Below are positions 13,782-17,142 of a stretch of 17,142 bases of DNA, in pieces. Made by a program: the position numbers and the translations under genes. The DNA comes from Candidatus Adiutrix sp. (lineage in GTDB: Bacteria > Desulfobacterota > Desulfarculia > Adiutricales > Adiutricaceae): positions 1 through 17,142 of the forward strand of contig JAITVE010000175.1 of assembly GCA_031285975.1 (NCBI GenBank), written 5' to 3'. How positions within the stretch are numbered: the first letter of the stretch is position 1; the number at the start of each line of letters is the position of its first letter. The notes beneath the pieces are model-generated. The model saw only the letters and a list, made by a program, of their open reading frames with translations, did no database searches and was not told the DNA's origin.

Positions 13782-14504
13782 ATGCTGGAACTGAGAGATA
13801 TGCACGTGCGCTACGGCGGCATCCACGCCGTCCAGGGCGTGAATATAACCGTGAACAAGGGCGAAATAGTCACCCTCATCGGGGCCAACGGGGCGGGGAA
13901 AAGCTCCACCGTGCGGGCCGTGGCCGGGCTGGTCAAGGGCGCGAGCGGCAGCATCATGTACACCGGCCGGGACGGCGCAGCCACGGAACTCATCGGCCAG
14001 CCGCCGGAGCGCATGGTGCCCCTGGGCCTGGCCCTGAGCCCCGAGGGGCGGCGCATCCTGCCGCACCTGACGGTCTCCGAAAACCTTGACCTGGGGGCCT
14101 ACAGCCGCAGTGACCGCAAAGCCATTGCCGAAGATAAAGAGTGGATTTACGGTCTCTTCCCGCGCCTGAAAGAACGCCACTGGCAAAAGGGCGGCACCCT
14201 CTCCGGCGGCGAGCAGCAGATGCTGGCCGTGGGCCGGGCCCTCATGAGCCGCCCCGACCTGTTGATGCTCGATGAGCCCTCCCTGGGCCTGGCCCCCATC
14301 CTGGTGCAGGAAATTTTCGAGATCATCCGCCGCCTCAACACCGAAGACGGCAAAACCATCCTCCTCATCGAACAAAACGCCTACGCAGCCCTGAACATCG
14401 CCCACAAAGCCTACATTTTAGAGGTCGGCAACATTGTCCTGGAAGGCTCCGGCAAAGACTTGCTGCAAAACCACAAAGTCAAAGAGGCGTATTTGGGCGG
14501 CTAA
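13782..14504 (+). CDS. livF: Branched-chain amino acid-type ABC transporter ATPase LivF
   Basis: This 240-aa protein is the second ATPase of the Liv importer, expected to pair with the LivG half of the fused protein at the cytoplasmic face. It shows LELRDMHVRYGGIHAVQGV, Walker A GANGAGKSS (34-42), RMVPLGLALSPEGRRILPHLTVSENL, signature LSGGEQQMLAVGRAL (from 140), Walker B LMLDEP (161-166), SLGLAPILVQEIF and IEQNAYAALNIAHKAYILE. I choose ATG 13782, with GGTGG 5 bp upstream; an in-frame GTG at 13773 has no ribosome site. The length fits the family (about 235-240). The 105-bp repeat just upstream separates it from livMG, so its expression may depend on readthrough of the hairpins. Confidence 0.93.
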   Translation: MLELRDMHVRYGGIHAVQGVNITVNKGEIVTLIGANGAGKSSTVRAVAGLVKGASGSIMYTGRDGAATELIGQPPERMVPLGLALSPEGRRILPHLTVSENLDLGAYSRSDRKAIAEDKEWIYGLFPRLKERHWQKGGTLSGGEQQMLAVGRALMSRPDLLMLDEPSLGLAPILVQEIFEIIRRLNTEDGKTILLIEQNAYAALNIAHKAYILEVGNIVLEGSGKDLLQNHKVKEAYLGG

Positions 14505-14529
14505 TCCCAAAGAAACCAAGGGCAAAAAT

Positions 14530-14815
14530 ATGGCGGCAATTGACAAGGATAAGCCCTGGATTGAACCCATCAACGCGCTGTTGAAGGACAAAAACGCCAA
14601 AGTCCTCTGCCCTATATCCGCAGCCGCCGCCATGCGGGAGATATCCAGAGTGTGGGCATTTTCAAGCTACCCGGCAGCGCGTCCTTCCGCGACGCCGGTA
14701 TTGCGATTTAAGCGTTCACAACGACCTGGTCAAACGCCTGACCGCCAAGCTGGCCGAAGCCAGACGGGGACAGGCGATGACGTTTGACAACAATGTTCTG
14801 AAAAGTTTGTTGCCG
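14530..14815 (+). pseudogene. Frameshifted gene remnant downstream of livF
   Basis: An ATG at 14530 with a good ribosome site (AAGGG, 7-bp spacing) starts MAAIDKDKPWIEPINALLKD. The protein-like signal then jumps frame twice. Near 14607 it moves to a frame reading LPYIRSRRHAGDIQSVGIFK and LPGSASFRDAGIAI, and near 14709 to one reading SVHNDLVKRLTAKLAEARRG. Each jump is explained by loss of one base; at the second, GCGATTTAAGCG would read through if one T were restored. Third-position GC is high along the composite path, as in real genes here. I do not recognise the family. The right boundary is uncertain, as the signal fades before the convergent SDR gene. Alternatively this is non-coding spacer with chance codon bias. 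Confidence 0.4.
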
Positions 14816-14954
14816 CCGCCGAGGGCAGTGGAACAGGACACATCGCAACGTTGGAGCCGCGAGAAACACCCCCTTCGGGAAGCACTTTGTCAATCAGGTC
14901 GCGGCCGCATGTTGCCTTCTTACCGTGAATGCAATGACCTGTCAGGATGTCTTG

Positions 14955-15716
14955 TCACCATTTGCGGACGACGTTGCCGCCGTCTACCAGCATGGTGGTG
15001 CCGTGGACGAATTCGGCTTCGTCGCTGGCCAGGAAAAGGGCGGCGGCGGCGATATGCCGGGGCTGGCCGTGGGTGCCAAAGGGCGTGCGGGCCAGTTTTT
15101 CTTTGGCGGCGGGCATATCCAGAAAGGGGCCGGAGAGGGGCGTGTAGATGGAACCGGGGCAGATGGTGTTGCAGCGGACGCCCTGGGAACCGTAATCAAA
15201 CGTAATTTGCTTGCAGAGCCCCACCACGCCGTGCTTGGTGGCGGTGTAGGCCGCGCCGCCGTGACCGGCGATGAGCCCGGCGATGGAGGCGACGAATATG
15301 AGGTTGCCGCCCTTGTTTTCAATGAAATGGGGCACAATGGCTTTGGAGATGAAGAAATTGCCGCGCAGGTTGACCGCCATGAGCTTGTCCCACATCTCTT
15401 CGCTGGTTTCCAGAAGGGGTTTGTAATAGTCGAAGGCCGCGGCGTTGCTGATGAAGGTGTGCACCCGGCCATAGGTCTTGATGGCCAGGCCGATCATGTT
15501 CTCCACTGAGTCTTTATTGGAAATATCCCCTTCCGCCAGAAGGCACTTGGCCCCCTGGCCTCGTAGCTCGTCATAAAGCTTTTGTCCCGCCGCTTCGCCC
15601 GGCAGGCAGTTCATGACCACATTGGCCCCTTCCGCCACAAAGGCCCGGCTGATGCCCTCGCCAATGCCTGAAACGCCGCCGGTCACGATGACTGTTTTTC
15701 CGTCAAATTTTCCCAT
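14955..15716 (-). CDS. Classical short-chain dehydrogenase/reductase (SDR)
   Basis: This 253-aa protein is an NAD(P)-dependent oxidoreductase of the classical SDR family. The Rossmann motif TGGVSGIG is at 12-19, the adenine-pocket D64 in EGDIS, SNAA at 90-93 in place of NNAG, N116, the catalytic S144 in VASIAG, and Y157-x3-K161 in AAYTATKHG, followed by CPGSIYTP and the C-terminal FVHGTTMLVDGGNV. All catalytic residues are intact. No acidic residue characteristic of strict NAD preference is obvious at the end of beta-2 (VVMNCLPGE), so the cofactor is uncertain. The ribosome site AGGAAG is 6 bp upstream. It lies 94 bp downstream of the DRE-TIM gene with a repeat hairpin between, probably in one operon. 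The substrate, presumably an alcohol or hydroxy acid, cannot be named. Confidence 0.9.
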   Translation of the reverse strand: MGKFDGKTVIVTGGVSGIGEGISRAFVAEGANVVMNCLPGEAAGQKLYDELRGQGAKCLLAEGDISNKDSVENMIGLAIKTYGRVHTFISNAAAFDYYKPLLETSEEMWDKLMAVNLRGNFFISKAIVPHFIENKGGNLIFVASIAGLIAGHGGAAYTATKHGVVGLCKQITFDYGSQGVRCNTICPGSIYTPLSGPFLDMPAAKEKLARTPFGTHGQPRHIAAAALFLASDEAEFVHGTTMLVDGGNVVRKW

Positions 15717-15740
15717 GGTACTTCCTGTCTCTGGAAAATA

Positions 15741-15799
15741 AGGGCGCTTTTCAGTTCAAATGCCAGAGGCATGGAATGAAAAACGCCCCGATGTTTGCA
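15741..15799 (-). repeat. Diverged partial copy of the 105-bp element (hairpin half only)
   Basis: Read on the minus strand, this 59-bp block aligns without gaps to 13693-13751 of copy 2, at about three quarters identity (15 mismatches by eye). The stem GGGCG-TTTTTCA/TGAAAA-GCGCCC is conserved (one internal mismatch) while the loop varies, as expected if the hairpin is under selection. The AT-rich first hairpin and the left TAGAGC end are missing. It occupies the gap between the DRE-TIM and SDR genes, again in the same orientation relative to transcription. Confidence 0.6.
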
Positions 15800-15810
15800 G
15801 ATGTTATTGA

Positions 15811-17025
15811 TTAGGCAAAGCGCCCGGCGATTTCCTTGAACTCGGCTTCGTTCAGGTCGCGCTTTTCAGCGTAGGACTTGACTTTGACCGCCTGCAGCAG
15901 GTCGCCCATCTTCTCTTCGGAAACCGACATCCCGGTCTTCTTCAGCCAGACTTTGAGGTTGTCCTTGCCGCTTTTTTTGCCGACCAACAGGTCAGGTTCC
16001 CGGTGGCCGGTAAGCGTCCACTTGTAGGGCAGCATGATCAGCGGGTCAACATCCTTGCAGTTCATCCAAAGGCTGGACGGCAGGCCCGTTTCCCACAGGA
16101 AAATCTTGTCGCCCACAATGGGCTTGGTGGGGGCCACCGGGGCCTGGGTCAGCTTGGAGACAAAGCCGGAGAGTTCCTTGAACTGGGTGGTGTCCAGGCC
16201 GGTTTTAACGCCGTACATGGCTTCCAGGGCTATGGCCACCGCTTCCAACTGGGCGCCGCCGGCCCGCTCGCCAATGCCGTTGACCGTGACGTGGGCCACT
16301 TCCGCCCCGGCGGCCAAGCCCGCGATGGAACTGGAGATGCCCATGCCAAAGTCGTCGTGGAAATGCACTTCCACGGGTTTGTGGGGGTATCTTTCCTTAA
16401 TCTTGCGCACCCGGTGGGCCGCGCCTTCAGGGGACAAGACGCCGAAGGTGTCCACCAGGGTGATGGAATCAATGTGCCCCTCGGCGATGACCGGATCCAG
16501 CAGGCCGAAGAGGAAGCCAAGGTCGGCCCGGGAACTGTCGGCCGGGAAATAGGTCACTTTCAGGCCCATATCCTTGGCGGCCAGGGTGGCCTCGATGGAC
16601 GACTTGATGGCCCTGTCCTGCTCCCATTTCTTGCCGTGCTTCAACAGGTGCTCGCTGCCGATCATTTCGGCGATGACGCCCTGAACGCCGCATTCCTTGG
16701 CCAGCTTCATGTCCACGACCATGTTGCGGACAAAGGCGTAAATGTTGGCTTTCAGGCCCAGACCGCAAATTTCCCGGATGGCTTCGGCGTCTTCCTTCAG
16801 CACCGCCGGGGTTCCGGCTTCGATTCTCTGCACGCCCGCTTCGGACAATTTTTTGGCAATGGCCACTTTGTCGTCTTTGGTCAGGATGATGCTGGGCTGC
16901 TGCTCGCCGTCGCGCAGGGTGGTGTCGAGAAATTCAACCTTGGCCGGGAATTTAAAATTGCCGGTCACTTCCGGGTCATAGTTCGAGGGACTGACCCACC
17001 ATTTGCCTTCTTCATGAAAACCCAT
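15811..17025 (-). CDS. LeuA/homocitrate synthase-like DRE-TIM metallolyase
   Basis: This 404-aa protein belongs to the HMGL-like DRE-TIM superfamily, whose members condense acetyl-CoA or another acyl-CoA with a 2-oxo acid, or run the reverse cleavage. The barrel motifs are FLDTTLRDGEQQP (33-44, with catalytic R38 and metal ligand D39), VEVHFHDDFGMG (218-229, with metal ligands H221 and H223) and NGIGERAGGA (249-258). After the barrel, VGDKIFLWETG and LLVGKKSGKDNL resemble the accessory region of isopropylmalate and homocitrate synthases. The C-terminal leucine-feedback domain of LeuA is absent (404 aa versus about 510). The N-terminus has an unusual 28-residue extension (EEGKWWVSPSNYDPEVTG). 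GGAGG lies 10 bp upstream of the ATG. The SDR gene follows. A catabolic acid pathway is more likely than leucine synthesis; the substrate is unknown. Confidence 0.88.
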   Translation of the reverse strand: MGFHEEGKWWVSPSNYDPEVTGNFKFPAKVEFLDTTLRDGEQQPSIILTKDDKVAIAKKLSEAGVQRIEAGTPAVLKEDAEAIREICGLGLKANIYAFVRNMVVDMKLAKECGVQGVIAEMIGSEHLLKHGKKWEQDRAIKSSIEATLAAKDMGLKVTYFPADSSRADLGFLFGLLDPVIAEGHIDSITLVDTFGVLSPEGAAHRVRKIKERYPHKPVEVHFHDDFGMGISSSIAGLAAGAEVAHVTVNGIGERAGGAQLEAVAIALEAMYGVKTGLDTTQFKELSGFVSKLTQAPVAPTKPIVGDKIFLWETGLPSSLWMNCKDVDPLIMLPYKWTLTGHREPDLLVGKKSGKDNLKVWLKKTGMSVSEEKMGDLLQAVKVKSYAEKRDLNEAEFKEIAGRFA

Positions 17026-17054
17026 GTTACGATATCCTCCGTTTAAATGGCTTT

Positions 17055-17080
17055 GCCCTTCGGCGCCGCCGCCGAAGGGC
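17055..17080. terminator. GC-rich hairpin downstream of the edge gene
   Basis: GCCCTTCGGC (17055-17064) and GCCGAAGGGC (17071-17080) form a perfect 10-bp stem around GCCGCC. It lies 11 bp after the stop of the partial gene at the window edge. On the minus strand the tail is only CAAAGCCATTT, so termination may be partial and the DRE-TIM gene could be reached by readthrough; the plus-strand tail is more T-rich (TTTGGTTTATTTT). Confidence 0.5.
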
Positions 17081-17091
17081 TTTGGTTTATT

Positions 17092-17142
17092 TTAAGAACT
17101 GGCGCCCAAAATAAGGTTGGGCAGGAACATGACGACATTGGG
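17092..17142 (-). CDS. C-terminal end of an unidentified protein, possibly a TRAP permease
   Basis: The minus strand reads in frame from the window edge as PNVVMFLPNLILGASS followed by TAA at 17092-17094, then a hairpin. Sixteen residues are too few to assign a family. A hydrophobic end with a LPNLIL-like stretch is common at the C-termini of DctM-type TRAP permeases, and such a transporter would fit upstream of an acid-catabolic gene pair. This is a guess. The frame is supported by the stop being followed directly by a terminator-like hairpin and the next gene's ribosome site. Confidence 0.4.
   Translation of the reverse strand, partial: PNVVMFLPNLILGASS

Noticed and set aside
14955..15716. 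SDR as the missing tetronate dehydrogenase of the otn pathway
   Set aside because: It is a classical 253-aa SDR in a different operon about 9 kb from dctP. Known first-step enzymes are 3-hydroxyisobutyrate-dehydrogenase-like or extended NAD-epimerase-like proteins. The link is possible but unsupported.
1146..15799. The repeats as a CRISPR or tandem array
   Set aside because: The copies are kilobases apart, inverted relative to each other on the window strand, and not separated by spacers.
15811..17025. Annotation as 2-isopropylmalate synthase (leuA) for leucine biosynthesis
   Set aside because: The regulatory C-terminal domain is missing, the active-site loop is GERAGGA rather than the usual GERAGN, and no leu genes are nearby.

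Overview
The window looks like chromosomal DNA from a GC-rich anaerobic proteobacterium, most likely a sulfate reducer or relative in the Desulfovibrionales. The grounds are the high GC coding sequence, a DUF3786 protein (a family I associate mainly with Desulfovibrio-type bacteria and other anaerobes), and the density of TRAP and Liv transporters for organic and amino acids. The order-level call is an inference, not proven. There are no rRNA or tRNA genes, CRISPR arrays or recognisable transposase genes.

Left third (1-6177, all minus strand): a sugar-acid uptake and catabolism operon, read right to left as dctP-dctQ-dctM (TRAP transporter), otnK, otnC, otnI and a DeoR-type regulator cut by the window edge. 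OtnI, OtnK and OtnC form the known route from 2-oxo-tetronate (derived from threonate or erythronate) to dihydroxyacetone phosphate. The oxidising dehydrogenase that should start the route is not in the window.

Divergent from dctP across a 265-bp regulatory region are two plus-strand genes (6443-7928): an Asp/Glu racemase-like protein and a BKACE (DUF849) beta-keto acid cleavage enzyme. Their sharing of a control region with an otn operon is the most interesting metabolic feature here. A 410-bp gene-poor stretch follows, with a 126-bp near-palindromic element, a short hairpin, a REP-like hairpin and a possible promoter, and then a DUF3786 gene.

Middle (9103-14504, plus strand): a branched-chain amino acid-type ABC transporter operon: livJ, a terminator-like hairpin, a 96-aa membrane protein, livH, a fused livM-livG gene (695 aa) and livF. 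A short, apparently frameshifted gene remnant follows livF.

Right end (14955-17142, minus strand): a classical SDR dehydrogenase and a LeuA/homocitrate-synthase-like DRE-TIM metallolyase, plus the last 16 residues of another protein that may be a transporter subunit.

A 105-bp AT-rich repeat with TA-bounded terminal inverted repeats occurs twice, between otnC and otnI and between livMG and livF. It has the same orientation relative to transcription in both operons, and a diverged partial copy lies between the DRE-TIM and SDR genes. It behaves like a non-autonomous mobile element or BIME-type repeat that settles inside operons.
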